Assembly (NCBI RefSeq): GCF_000613245.1
Contig: NZ_HG964936.1
Span: 900,821 to 964,820 of the forward strand
DNA from: Mycobacterium asiaticum DSM 44297
GTDB taxonomy: Bacteria > Actinomycetota > Actinomycetes > Mycobacteriales > Mycobacteriaceae
Direction of reading: 5' to 3'
DNA: 64,000 bases
Below the pieces are notes generated by a model, which made no database searches, was not told the DNA's origin, and was given only the letters and a program-made list of their open reading frames with translations. This document shows, piece by piece, positions 9,672-17,996 of the stretch. Both the position numbers and the translations under genes were made by a program. How positions within the stretch are numbered: position 1 is the first letter of the stretch; each line of letters starts with the position of its first letter.

Positions 9672-11089
9672 ATGGTGACCCGATTGTCCCCCGCGGACGC
9701 GTCCTTCTACCGGCTGGAAAACACCGCCACCCCGATGTACGTCGGCTCACTGTCGATCCTGCGGCGCCCGCGATCGGGACTGAGCTACGAGACGTTGCTG
9801 GCCACCGTCGAGCAACGGCTGCCGCAGATCCCGCGCTATCGGCAGAAGGTCCGCGAGGTCAGCGTCGGCATGGCCCGACCGGTGTGGATCGACGATCGTG
9901 ACTTCGACATCACCTATCACGTCCGGCGTTCGGCGCTGCCCTCACCAGGCAGCGACGAGCAACTGCACGAGCTGATCGCCCGGCTGGCCGCCCGCCCTTT
10001 GGACAAGTCGCGCCCGCTGTGGGAGATGTACCTCGTCGAAGGCCTGGCGAAGAACCGCATCGCCCTCTACACGAAATCCCATCAGGCGTTGATCAACGGC
10101 ATGAGCGCGCTGGAGATCAACCACGTCATCGCCGACCGGACCCGCAAGCCACCACCCTTCCCGGAGGACATCTGGATACCGGAACGCGATCCCGGCAACA
10201 CCCGCCTGGTGCTGGGCGCCATCGGCGACTGGATCGTTGGGCCCGGCGCCCAGCTGCAGGCCGTCAGCTCCACGGTGGCCGGATTGGCCACCAGCTCGAC
10301 GCAGCTCGTCGAGGCGGGCCGCCGGGTGTTGGACGTCGCCCGCGCGGTGGCGCGCGGCACCGCGCCCAGCAGCCCGCTCAACGCCACCGTCTCACGTAAC
10401 CGGCGCTTCACCGTGGCACGCGGGAAGCTCGAGGACTATCGGGCAGTGCGGGCCCGCTACGACTGCGACATCAACGACGTGGTGCTGGCGGTGATCACCG
10501 GCGCGCTGGGCAACTGGTTGATGTCCCGGGGCGAAGCCGTCGCGTCCAGCACGACAATCCGGGCGATGGCGCCGCTGTCGGTGTACGCGGACGATCAACT
10601 GGATTCGACCGGTCCTGGCCAGGCGATGAGCGAGGTGACGCCGTTCCTGGTGGATCTGCCGGTGGGGAGGGCAACGCAGTGGTGCGGTTGTCGCAGATCG
10701 CCCACGCCACCGAGTCCAATCCGGGTGCCGCCAGCCTCGTCGACGCCAGGACCATCGTTACGCTGTCGGGGTTCGCACCGCCGACGCTGCACGCGATGGG
10801 CATCCGGGTGGCCACCAGCTTCCCAACCCTGTCCCGGCAACCGTTCAACCTGCTGATCACTAATGCGCCGGGAGCGCAATCGCAGATGTACATCGCCGGC
10901 ACCAAGCTGCTGGAGACTTACGCCGTGCCGCCGTTGCTGCACAACCAGGCACTGGCCATCAGTGTCACGTCCTATAACGGCATGCTGTACTTCGGCATTA
11001 ACGCCGACCGTGACGCGATGAGCGACGTCGACGTGTTGCCGGGCCTGCTGAATCAGTCGTTAGAAGAGCTGCTGGAAGCGTCGAGGTGA
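9672..11089 (+). pseudogene. tgs3: Wax ester synthase/diacylglycerol acyltransferase Tgs3, broken by a frameshift
   Basis: Acyl-CoA-dependent triacylglycerol/wax ester synthase family. The first frame (from ATG 9672) matches WS/DGAT proteins for about 330 residues; homology then jumps to a second frame (from GTG 10679, to 11089) carrying the usual C-terminal part (SGFAPP, FNLLITNAPG, SYNGMLYFGINAD). The break is at 10661-10668: GTGGGGAGGGC needs one more G to read VGEGNAVVRL. Unrepaired, frame 1 runs on to 10856. The motif at the HHxxxDG site reads HQALING (residues 137-143): the second His, normally the catalytic base, and the Asp are both replaced, so activity is doubtful even if repaired. 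M. tuberculosis also has this gene in two pieces (Rv3234c, Rv3233c). The stop overlaps ppk2. Confidence 0.85.
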
Positions 11090-11916
11090 GCGTGGGTAAA
11101 AAGAAGGCTGCGGCCGTGCAGAAGATCCCCGATGACGTCTACGAGGCCGAATTATTCAGGCTGCAAACCGAATTGGTGAAGCTGCAGGAGTGGGTGCGCT
11201 ATACCGGTGCTCGGGTGGTGATCGTCTTCGAAGGACGCGATGCCGCCGGAAAGGGCGGCGCGATCAAGCGCATCACCGAATACCTGAGCCCCCGGGTGGC
11301 GCACATCGCCGCGCTGCCGGTCCCGACCGATCGGGAACGCGGCCAGTGGTACTACCAGCGGTACATCGCCCACCTGCCGGCCAAAGGCGAGATCGTGTTG
11401 TTCGACCGGTCCTGGTACAACCGCGCCGGTATCGAGAAGGTGATGGGATTCTGCACGCCGCAGGAGTACGTGTTGTTCCTGCGCCAGACGCCGATCTTCG
11501 AGCAGATGCTGATCGACGACGGAATCCTGTTGCGCAAGTATTGGTTTTCGGTCTCCGACGCCGAACAACTGCGCCGGTTCAAGGCGCGCCGCAACGACCC
11601 GGTGCGGCAATGGAAACTCAGCCCGATGGACCTGGAGTCGGTGTACCGCTGGGAGGACTACTCGCGCGCCAAGGACGAGATGATGGTGCACACCGACACG
11701 CCGTCCAGCCCGTGGTACGTGGTTGAGTCCGACATCAAAAAGCACGCCCGGCTGAACATGATCGCCCATCTGCTGTCCACCATCGACTACGAAGAAGTCG
11801 AGAAGCCCACGGTCGAGCTGCCCGAGCGTCCGTTGGTGAGCGGCAACTATCAACGCCCGCCGCGCGAATTGTCCAAGTACGTCGACGATTACGCCGCCAC
11901 CCTGATCAAGTCATGA
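11086..11916 (+). CDS. ppk2: Polyphosphate kinase 2 (polyphosphate-dependent nucleotide kinase)
   Basis: Transfers phosphate between polyphosphate and nucleoside di-/monophosphates. The 276-residue cytosolic protein has the PPK2 landmarks: Walker A GRDAAGKGG (about residues 50-58), the lid region, and Walker B FDRSWYNRAG (about 106-115), followed by the ARRNDPVRQWKLSPMD segment. The M. tuberculosis orthologue is Rv3232c. GTG 11086 overlaps the tgs3 stop (GTGA), and the gene end overlaps the next start (ATGA), so it sits in a translationally coupled run. Coupling with a storage-lipid gene suggests energy-reserve metabolism. Confidence 0.95.
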   Translation: MSVGKKKAAAVQKIPDDVYEAELFRLQTELVKLQEWVRYTGARVVIVFEGRDAAGKGGAIKRITEYLSPRVAHIAALPVPTDRERGQWYYQRYIAHLPAKGEIVLFDRSWYNRAGIEKVMGFCTPQEYVLFLRQTPIFEQMLIDDGILLRKYWFSVSDAEQLRRFKARRNDPVRQWKLSPMDLESVYRWEDYSRAKDEMMVHTDTPSSPWYVVESDIKKHARLNMIAHLLSTIDYEEVEKPTVELPERPLVSGNYQRPPRELSKYVDDYAATLIKS

Positions 11917-12413
11917 TTGCGATCTACATCCCGGCCACCGTGGCCATGCTGCAGCAACTCGTCGCCGACGGGGAGCTGCGTCCGGTCAACGGCACCGCGT
12001 TCGCGGTGACACCGAGATTGCGGGAGTCCTACGCCGAGGGCGACGACGACGAGCTCGCCGAGGTGGCCCTGCGGGAGGCGGCGCTGGCATCCTTGCGGTT
12101 GCTGGCAGCCGACCAGCCCGGGACACTGCCCGCCCGTCGCGCGGTCCTGGCGGCCGAAGTGGACGAGGTTACCTACCGTCCAGATCTGGATGACGCCGTC
12201 ATCCGGCTGGACGGAGCGGTTGCCATGAACCGCGTGGTCGCCGCGTACGTCGACACCGCCGGCGCCGAGTCGGCCGTGACGGCTGCGATCGAGGCGGTAG
12301 ATGCCGCCGACCTGGGCGATGAGGATGCGGATTTGATCGTCGGCGACGCCCTGGACCACGACCTGGCCTGGTATGCCGCCCAGGAACTGCCGTTCCTGCT
12401 GGAACTGCTGTAA
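11913..12413 (+). CDS. Rv3231c-like conserved hypothetical protein
   Basis: A 166-residue acidic protein of unknown function, conserved directly after ppk2 in mycobacteria (Rv3231c in M. tuberculosis). It starts IYIPATVAMLQQL and reads as an alpha/beta domain with many Asp/Glu; no catalytic motif, signal peptide or membrane segment is visible. Its ATG overlaps the ppk2 stop codon, implying coupled translation. The next gene is separated by a palindromic operator region, so this is probably the last gene of the tgs3-ppk2 transcript. Confidence 0.85.
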   Translation: MIAIYIPATVAMLQQLVADGELRPVNGTAFAVTPRLRESYAEGDDDELAEVALREAALASLRLLAADQPGTLPARRAVLAAEVDEVTYRPDLDDAVIRLDGAVAMNRVVAAYVDTAGAESAVTAAIEAVDAADLGDEDADLIVGDALDHDLAWYAAQELPFLLELL

Positions 12414-12426
12414 GCCGCGTCACGCT

Positions 12427-12466
12427 GGCTAGAAAACCGTAACTTACGGTACCGTAGCTTCTAGCC
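12427..12466 (+). promoter_or_regulatory. Nested palindromes and leaderless-type promoter of the reductase gene
   Basis: Two nested inverted repeats abut the ATG at 12467. The inner one is the perfect 12-base palindrome TACGGTACCGTA (12445-12456). The outer has perfect 8-base arms, GGCTAGAA (12427-12434) and TTCTAGCC (12459-12466). TAGCTT at 12455-12460 fits the mycobacterial -10 form TANNNT and lies six bases before the ATG; there is no Shine-Dalgarno, so the mRNA is probably leaderless and a bound repressor would cover the -10. The core resembles the palindrome before desA3. Confidence 0.7.
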
Positions 12467-13615
12467 ATGAGCAGAAAACACACGGCGCTCACCGCCAATG
12501 TGGTCAACACCCAGCGACCGGTGGTCGCCGGGGCTGACAAGCATCCCGGCTGGCACGCCCTGCGCAAGCTGGCCGCCCGCATCACCACGCCGCTGCTGCC
12601 AGACGATTATCTGCAGCTGGCGAATCCGCTGTGGTCCGCCCGGGAATTGCGGGGCCGCATCCTGGACGTGCGCCGGGAAACCGAGGACTCGGCAACGCTG
12701 GTCATCAAGCCGGGCTGGGGGTTCAGTTTCGACTATCAGCCGGGGCAGTACATCGGCATCGGCCTGTTGGTCGACGGTCGCTGGCGGTGGCGGTCGTATT
12801 CCCTGACCTCGAGCCCCGCGGCGGGCACGTCTGGGTTGACGCGCACCATCACGATCACCGTCAAGGCGATGCCCGAGGGCTTCCTGTCCACCCACCTGGT
12901 GGCCGGCGTCGAGCCCGGGACCATCGTGCGGCTGGCCGCGCCGCAGGGAAATTTCGTGCTTCCCGATCCCGCCCCTCCGAAGGTCCTGTTTCTGACCGCC
13001 GGGTCGGGCATCACGCCGGTGATGTCGATGTTGCGGACGCTGGTTCGCCGCAACCAGGTCACCGACATCGCCCATCTGCACTCGGCGCCCACCGCGGCCG
13101 ACGTGCTGTTCGGTGCGGAGCTGGCCGCGCTGGCCGACGAGCATCCCGGCTACCGCCTGACCATGCGCGCGACGCGCACCCAGGGCCGGCTCGACCTGTC
13201 GCGGTTGGATCAGGAGGTGCCGGACTGGCGGGACCGCCAAGTTTGGGCGTGTGGCCCGGAGGGCATGCTCAACGATGCCGAGAACGTGTGGTCGGCCGCC
13301 GGTATCAGCGACCGTCTGCACCTGGAGCGGTTCGCCGTGGCCAAAGCAGCACCGGCGGGAGCCGGTGGCAGGGTCACCTTCGCGCGCAGCGGCAAGAGCG
13401 TGACTGCCGACGCCGCGACCTCGGTGATGGACGCGGGCGAAGGCGCCGGCGTGCAGATGCCGTTCGGTTGCCGGATGGGAATCTGCCAATCGTGCGTCGT
13501 CGAATTGATCGACGGTCACGTCCGCGACCTGCGGACCGGCCGGGAACACGACCCGGGAACCCGAGTCCAGACGTGCGTGTCCGCCGCGTCCGGCGATTGC
13601 GTGATCGACATTTAG
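12467..13615 (+). CDS. Flavin/2Fe-2S oxidoreductase, electron donor for DesA3 (Rv3230c-like)
   Basis: Passes electrons from NAD(P)H through FAD and a 2Fe-2S cluster to the membrane desaturase. The 382 residues show, in order: a linker; a ferredoxin-reductase FAD domain (RWRSYSLTS near 105-113 contacts the flavin); an NAD-binding domain ([14 protein letters not shown] near 180 and WACGPEGML near 260); and a plant-type ferredoxin domain with CRMGICQSC (about 336-344) and a fourth Cys downstream. The M. tuberculosis orthologue Rv3230c has been shown to partner DesA3, which follows here in the same direction. Palindromes before both genes suggest a shared repressor. Confidence 0.93.
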   Translation: MSRKHTALTANVVNTQRPVVAGADKHPGWHALRKLAARITTPLLPDDYLQLANPLWSARELRGRILDVRRETEDSATLVIKPGWGFSFDYQPGQYIGIGLLVDGRWRWRSYSLTSSPAAGTSGLTRTITITVKAMPEGFLSTHLVAGVEPGTIVRLAAPQGNFVLPDPAPPKVLFLTAGSGITPVMSMLRTLVRRNQVTDIAHLHSAPTAADVLFGAELAALADEHPGYRLTMRATRTQGRLDLSRLDQEVPDWRDRQVWACGPEGMLNDAENVWSAAGISDRLHLERFAVAKAAPAGAGGRVTFARSGKSVTADAATSVMDAGEGAGVQMPFGCRMGICQSCVVELIDGHVRDLRTGREHDPGTRVQTCVSAASGDCVIDI

Positions 13616-13651
13616 GGTTACCGAAGGGTAACCTACGGGTACGTAGGTTAC
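13616..13651 (+). promoter_or_regulatory. Overlapping palindromes upstream of desA3
   Basis: Starting right after the reductase stop are two inverted repeats that share bases: GGTTACC-GAAG-GGTAACC (13616-13633, perfect 7-base arms) and GTAACCTACG-GGTA-CGTAGGTTAC (13628-13651, perfect 10-base arms). A further half-site GCGTAGGTC follows near 13656. The core is similar to the palindrome at 12445-12456, matching at about 13 of 18 positions. This is typical of a TetR-family operator. A normal Shine-Dalgarno (AGGGAGAG) precedes the desA3 ATG. Confidence 0.75.
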
Positions 13652-13702
13652 GATAGCGTAGGTCTAGTAAGTTCAAAGACCGGACGACGTAGGGAGAGCA
13701 TT

Positions 13703-14989
13703 ATGGCGATCACAGACGTCGACGAATTCGCCCACTTGACGGACGCCGACATCGAAAGTCTGGCCGTCGAGCTCGATGCCATTCGCCAGGACATCGAGGA
13801 TTCTCGCGGGGAACGCGACTCCCGCTACATCCGCCGCACCATCGCCGCGCAGCGCGCGCTCGAGGTGGCCGGGCGGGTCATGCTGGCCGCCAGCTCACGC
13901 CGCTCGGCGTGGTGGGCGGGCACGACGACTCTGGCCGTGGCCAAGATCGTCGAGAACATGGAGATCGGCCACAACGTCATGCACGGCCAGTGGGACTGGA
14001 TGAACGACCCCGAGATCCATTCCTCCACCTGGGAATGGGACATGAGCGGCTCGTCCAAGCACTGGCGCTACACCCACAACTTCGTGCACCACAAGTACAC
14101 AAACATCCTGGGCATGGACGACGACGTCGGCTATGGCCTGCTGCGCGTCACCCGCGACCAGCGCTGGAAGAAGTTCAACGTCTTCAATCTCGTCTACAAC
14201 GCTTTGCTCGCGCTGCTTTTCGAGTGGGGCGTCGGCATGCAGCACGTCGAGATCGGCAAGATCGTCAAGAAGCGGATGGACCACCAGGAATCCCGCGAGC
14301 GCATCGACGAGTTCCTGGCCAAGGCGAGCCGCCAGGTGGTCAAGGATTACGTCGCCTTCCCGGCACTCACCTCGCTGTCGCCGGGTGCCTCATACCGGTC
14401 CACCCTGACGGCCAACGCGACCGCGAACATCATCCGCAACGTGTGGGCCAACGCCGTGATCTTCTGCGGCCACTTCCCGGACGGCGCAGAGAAATTCACC
14501 AAGACGGACATGGTGGGCGAGACCAAGGGCCAGTGGTACCTGCGGCAGATGCTGGGTAGCGCCAACTTCGAGGCCGGCCCGGTGCTGCGGTTCATGAGCG
14601 GTAATCTGTGCCACCAGATCGAGCACCACTTGTACCCCGACCTGCCGAGCAACCGCCTGCACGAGATCTCCACGCGGGTGCGCGCCGTCTGCGACAAGTA
14701 CGACTTGCCTTACACCACAGGCTCTTTCCTGGTGCAGTACGGCAAGACGTGGCGCACGCTGGCCAAGCTCTCGCTGCCCAACGCCTACCTGCGCGACGGC
14801 GCCGATGATGCGCCCGAGACGCGCAGCGAGCGGATGTTCGCGGAGCTGGAGCCCGATTTCGCGGGTACCGACCCGACGACGGGCCGGCGGCGCGGACTCA
14901 AGACCGCGATCGCCACCGTGCGGGGTTGGCGGCGCAGCAAGCGCAAGGCGGCCGCCACCGGGTCCACCGGCGGCGAGCTCGCAGCCTGA
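13703..14989 (+). CDS. desA3: Membrane acyl-CoA delta-9 desaturase DesA3
   Basis: Di-iron membrane desaturase that makes oleoyl-CoA from stearoyl-CoA for membrane phospholipids and triacylglycerol. The 428-residue protein has the three histidine boxes: HNVMH (about 90-94), HNFVHH (125-130) and HQIEHH (304-309). Hydrophobic stretches lie between boxes, and the C-terminal tail is basic and Ala/Gly-rich. The orthologue is Rv3229c. It sits 87 bases downstream of its reductase partner, with its own palindromic operator and ribosome-binding site, so it can be transcribed alone as well as with the reductase. Confidence 0.95.
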   Translation: MAITDVDEFAHLTDADIESLAVELDAIRQDIEDSRGERDSRYIRRTIAAQRALEVAGRVMLAASSRRSAWWAGTTTLAVAKIVENMEIGHNVMHGQWDWMNDPEIHSSTWEWDMSGSSKHWRYTHNFVHHKYTNILGMDDDVGYGLLRVTRDQRWKKFNVFNLVYNALLALLFEWGVGMQHVEIGKIVKKRMDHQESRERIDEFLAKASRQVVKDYVAFPALTSLSPGASYRSTLTANATANIIRNVWANAVIFCGHFPDGAEKFTKTDMVGETKGQWYLRQMLGSANFEAGPVLRFMSGNLCHQIEHHLYPDLPSNRLHEISTRVRAVCDKYDLPYTTGSFLVQYGKTWRTLAKLSLPNAYLRDGADDAPETRSERMFAELEPDFAGTDPTTGRRRGLKTAIATVRGWRRSKRKAAATGSTGGELAA

Positions 14990-14998
14990 CTGACCGGA

Positions 14999-15322
14999 TT
15001 ACGGCCGGTTGAGGACCGGACGCAAATCGTCCAACCGGTCGAACAGGTGCCATACGTAGTTCGACGACCCCTGTTCGCGGTGCGGGTGTAGGTCCGCCAG
15101 TTGCGGGTCGCTGCGATAGGAATCGAACGCTTCCTTCGACTCCCACTCGACCAGGATCAGCACCTGCCGGGGCGTGATGTCGCCGGTAACCGCTTGGCTG
15201 AACTGGCCCAGCGCCACTATCCGGCCACCGTGCGCGGCGACTTGGGTGGGCGCTTCCCGTGCGTACTGCACGTATTCGGCACTATCGGCGACGTCGAAGA
15301 GGTTCAGCGCATATACGGTCAC
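14999..15322 (-). CDS. DUF1330-like small protein (dimeric alpha-beta barrel type)
   Basis: A 107-residue soluble protein of the DUF1330/ferredoxin-like dimeric alpha-beta barrel kind: MTVYALNLFDVAD at the start, a central GGRIVALG turn and a VLILVEWESKEAFDSYRSDP segment typical of this fold. No reaction can be assigned. It is convergent with desA3 (10 bases apart) and divergent from the AraC-type gene, and may belong functionally to the accessory island to its right. Confidence 0.7.
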   Translation of the reverse strand: MTVYALNLFDVADSAEYVQYAREAPTQVAAHGGRIVALGQFSQAVTGDITPRQVLILVEWESKEAFDSYRSDPQLADLHPHREQGSSNYVWHLFDRLDDLRPVLNRP

Positions 15323-15368
15323 GGGCGCTCACGCTACCTGCACGAACTGGTTCGCCATACTGGAACAT

Positions 15369-16469
15369 GTGCAGGTTTTCGCTGGGCAGCAGGTCTCGCA
15401 CTGGGATTTCCCGCGCAACACCGGCAGCGTCGCCCTGATGACCGAATTCGGCTGTGCCAACCAACTTTCCGCGGCGGACCTGCTGGACGGATCCGGCTTG
15501 TCCGAAGGTGACCTGGGTGATCACAGCCGGATGATCGCTGGTCGTCAGGAGCTGGCGGTCGCGACCAACCTGGTCAACCTGCTCGGTAATCGGATCGGTC
15601 CCGCCGACCTGGGCGTGAAAGTGGGTCGTAGTTACCACGTCGGGTCGTTCGGCATTTTCGGCTTCGCCTGCCTGACCAGTTCGACGCTAGGGGACGCCGT
15701 GCGATTCGCCGCCCGGTTCTATGAGCTCAGCTACGGGTTCTGCCTGCCCTCGGTCACCCTGGAAGGGCCGGTCGCCGCGCTCCGGCTCGACCTGCCCGAC
15801 CTCACCGGCCCGGTCGCCGATTTCCTGGTGCGACGCGACATGGCGGCCATCGCGCAGGTCATGGCGGAATTGGTGGGCGAGCCGGTCACCTTCGCGTACA
15901 TCGAATTTGCCAGTCCTGCACCGGGTTCCGGTGATACAGCGGCTCGCGAGGCGTTCGGGGTGACACCACGCTACGACGCGCCCGCCAACGTGGCCGGCCT
16001 ACCGGTCGCGTTGCTGGAAAATCGGCTACCGCAGGCCAGCGAGATGAGCGTGGCGATCTGCGAGCAGCAATGCCAGGTGCTGCTGGAACGCCGGCGGCAG
16101 CGCACCGGCGTGGCCCGTCGGGTGCGGGACCGGTTGGCGTCGATCGACGGCAAACCCCACACAATCACTAGCGTCGCCCGGCAACTGGCGATGAGCGAGC
16201 GCACGCTGCGGCGGCGGCTGGCCGAGGAGAACACCACCTTCCGCGACCTCGCCGAGGAAGTCCACCGCGTACTCGCCGAGGAGTTGCTCGCGACCGGAGC
16301 CCTGACGGTCGAGGACGTCGCGTTACGGCTGGGCTATGCCGAGGCGACCAGCTTCATCGCCGCGTTCAAGCGCTGGACGGGCACCACGCCGGCCCGCTAC
16401 CAGCGGTCAGTGGCCCCGCGCGAACGACACCTGGCCGGAATCATGGATTTGCCGACCGCAATCGGCTGA
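15369..16469 (+). CDS. AraC-family transcriptional regulator (VirS/OruR-type)
   Basis: From GTG 15369 the product is 366 residues. The N-terminal two thirds match the arabinose-binding-like sensor domain of VirS/OruR regulators (GRQELAVATNLVNLLG, VGSFGIFGFACLTSSTLGDAVRF). The C-terminal 100 residues are an AraC helix-turn-helix pair: ARQLAMSERTLRRRLAEE and VEDVALRLGYAEATSFIAAFKRWTGTTPARY. ATG 15438 is an alternative start; in-frame codons further upstream overlap the divergent gene and are not family-like. It precedes a flavin monooxygenase, like virS beside mymA in M. tuberculosis, so it probably controls the downstream oxidoreductase genes. Confidence 0.88.
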   Translation: MQVFAGQQVSHWDFPRNTGSVALMTEFGCANQLSAADLLDGSGLSEGDLGDHSRMIAGRQELAVATNLVNLLGNRIGPADLGVKVGRSYHVGSFGIFGFACLTSSTLGDAVRFAARFYELSYGFCLPSVTLEGPVAALRLDLPDLTGPVADFLVRRDMAAIAQVMAELVGEPVTFAYIEFASPAPGSGDTAAREAFGVTPRYDAPANVAGLPVALLENRLPQASEMSVAICEQQCQVLLERRRQRTGVARRVRDRLASIDGKPHTITSVARQLAMSERTLRRRLAEENTTFRDLAEEVHRVLAEELLATGALTVEDVALRLGYAEATSFIAAFKRWTGTTPARYQRSVAPRERHLAGIMDLPTAIG

Positions 16470-16502
16470 CGCTGCGGTACCGTCGCTGGCCACGATGGAG
16501 TT

Positions 16503-17996
16503 ATGACAGCTACCATTCGTCCTCGCGTACTGGTGATCGGCGCCGGCTTCGGTGGCCTCGCCGCCGCCTACGAGCTCTCCAGGGAAGGTCTCGCCGAGGT
16601 GACGGTGCTGGAGAAGGCACACGACATCGGCGGTGTCTGGCGGGAGAACACCTACCCCGGCGCCGCGTGCGACGTCCCGTCGAACCTGTACTCCTATTCG
16701 TTCGCCCGAAAGACGGACTGGGGCCGCCGCTACGCGGAGCAGCCCGACATCCTGGGCTACATCCACGACACCGCCGATCGGTTCGGGCTGCGCAAGCTGG
16801 TGCGGACCGGTGTCGAGGTGACCTCGGCTCAGTTCGACGAGTCGACCGCAACCTGGAGGGTGACGACGTCGTCCGGTGACGTCTTCGAGGCCGACGTCCT
16901 GGTACCCGCCGTGGGCCAACTGTCGCGGCCGGCACTGCCGAACATCCCTGGACTCGACACCTTCGCCGGTCCGTCCTTCCATTCGGCGCAGTGGCGCCAC
17001 GACGTCGACCTGGCCGGCAAACGTGTCGCGGTGCTGGGCACCGGCGCGTCGGCGATCCAGTTCGTCCCGCGCATTCGCCAGACCGCCGGGCACGTCACCG
17101 TCTTTCAGCGCTCGGCACCCTATGTGGTGCCGAAGGTGGATCGCGCCTACACCGAGAAGCACCACGCCGCGTTCGCCAAGGTGCCCGGGTTCGCCGCCGC
17201 CATGCGCGGTGCGATCTGGGAGACCACCGAACTGCTGGGCCTCGCGCTGACCCGAGTCGCCCCGCTGGCCCGGGTGCTGCAAGCGCTGGCCTCGGCAAAC
17301 CTGAAGCGCCACATCAAAGATCCGGTGCTGCGAGCCAAGCTCACCCCCGACTACCCGATCGGCTGCAAGCGCGTGCTGTTCAGCAGTGACTGGTATCCAG
17401 CGCTGGCGTGCGACAACGTCTCCGTCGAGACCGACGCGATCACCGAGGTGACCCCGACCGGCGTGCGCACCGCCGACGGGCGACTCCACGAGGTGGACGT
17501 GATCGTCTACGGCACCGGCTTCAAAGCCACGGAATTCCTTGCCCCGATGACGATTACCGGCCGTGACGGGCGGGATCTGCACGCCGAGTGGGCCCAGGGC
17601 GCGCGCGCCCATCTGGGCATGGCCGTTCCAGGCTTCCCGAACATGTTCCTGATCTACGGGCCGAACACCAACCTTGGCAGCAGTTCGATCATCTTGATGA
17701 TGGAGCAGCAGGCCGGCTACATCCGCCAGATCACCGCGGAGCTCGCCCGTCGCGGCATGGGCCGCGCGTTCGAGGTCCGCCGGGACGTCGAGGAGGCCTA
17801 CGACGCGGCGGTGCAGTCCCGGCTGGAAAACGGCGTCTGGACCACCTGCGACTCCTGGTACCGCACCGAGTCGGGCCGGGTCACCACCAACTGGCCGGGG
17901 CTCGTACACGAATATCAGCACCGCACCCGCGTCGCGGCGATCGAGGACTACCACGAGGTCCTGCCGGTCCGGCAAGCCGAGGAGGTCAACGCGTGA
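16503..17996 (+). CDS. Flavin-dependent monooxygenase (Baeyer-Villiger type)
   Basis: A 497-residue FAD- and NADPH-dependent monooxygenase. The N-terminal Rossmann motif GAGFGG (about 13-18) binds FAD; a second, GTGASA (about 180), binds NADPH. Between them FAGPSFHSAQW matches the Baeyer-Villiger fingerprint FxGxxxHxxxW. YGTGF and the IYGPN segment complete the family pattern. It oxidises a ketone or a heteroatom in an unknown substrate; relatives include MymA and EthA. It follows the AraC gene by about 30 bases, and its stop overlaps the start of the cholesterol-oxidase-like gene (GTGA), so the two are co-translated. Confidence 0.92.
   Translation: MTATIRPRVLVIGAGFGGLAAAYELSREGLAEVTVLEKAHDIGGVWRENTYPGAACDVPSNLYSYSFARKTDWGRRYAEQPDILGYIHDTADRFGLRKLVRTGVEVTSAQFDESTATWRVTTSSGDVFEADVLVPAVGQLSRPALPNIPGLDTFAGPSFHSAQWRHDVDLAGKRVAVLGTGASAIQFVPRIRQTAGHVTVFQRSAPYVVPKVDRAYTEKHHAAFAKVPGFAAAMRGAIWETTELLGLALTRVAPLARVLQALASANLKRHIKDPVLRAKLTPDYPIGCKRVLFSSDWYPALACDNVSVETDAITEVTPTGVRTADGRLHEVDVIVYGTGFKATEFLAPMTITGRDGRDLHAEWAQGARAHLGMAVPGFPNMFLIYGPNTNLGSSSIILMMEQQAGYIRQITAELARRGMGRAFEVRRDVEEAYDAAVQSRLENGVWTTCDSWYRTESGRVTTNWPGLVHEYQHRTRVAAIEDYHEVLPVRQAEEVNA

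Noticed and set aside
17588..17992. N-terminal extension of the ChoD-like gene
   Set aside because: Arg/Pro/His-rich out-of-frame translation of the monooxygenase; the FAD motif begins right after GTG 17993.
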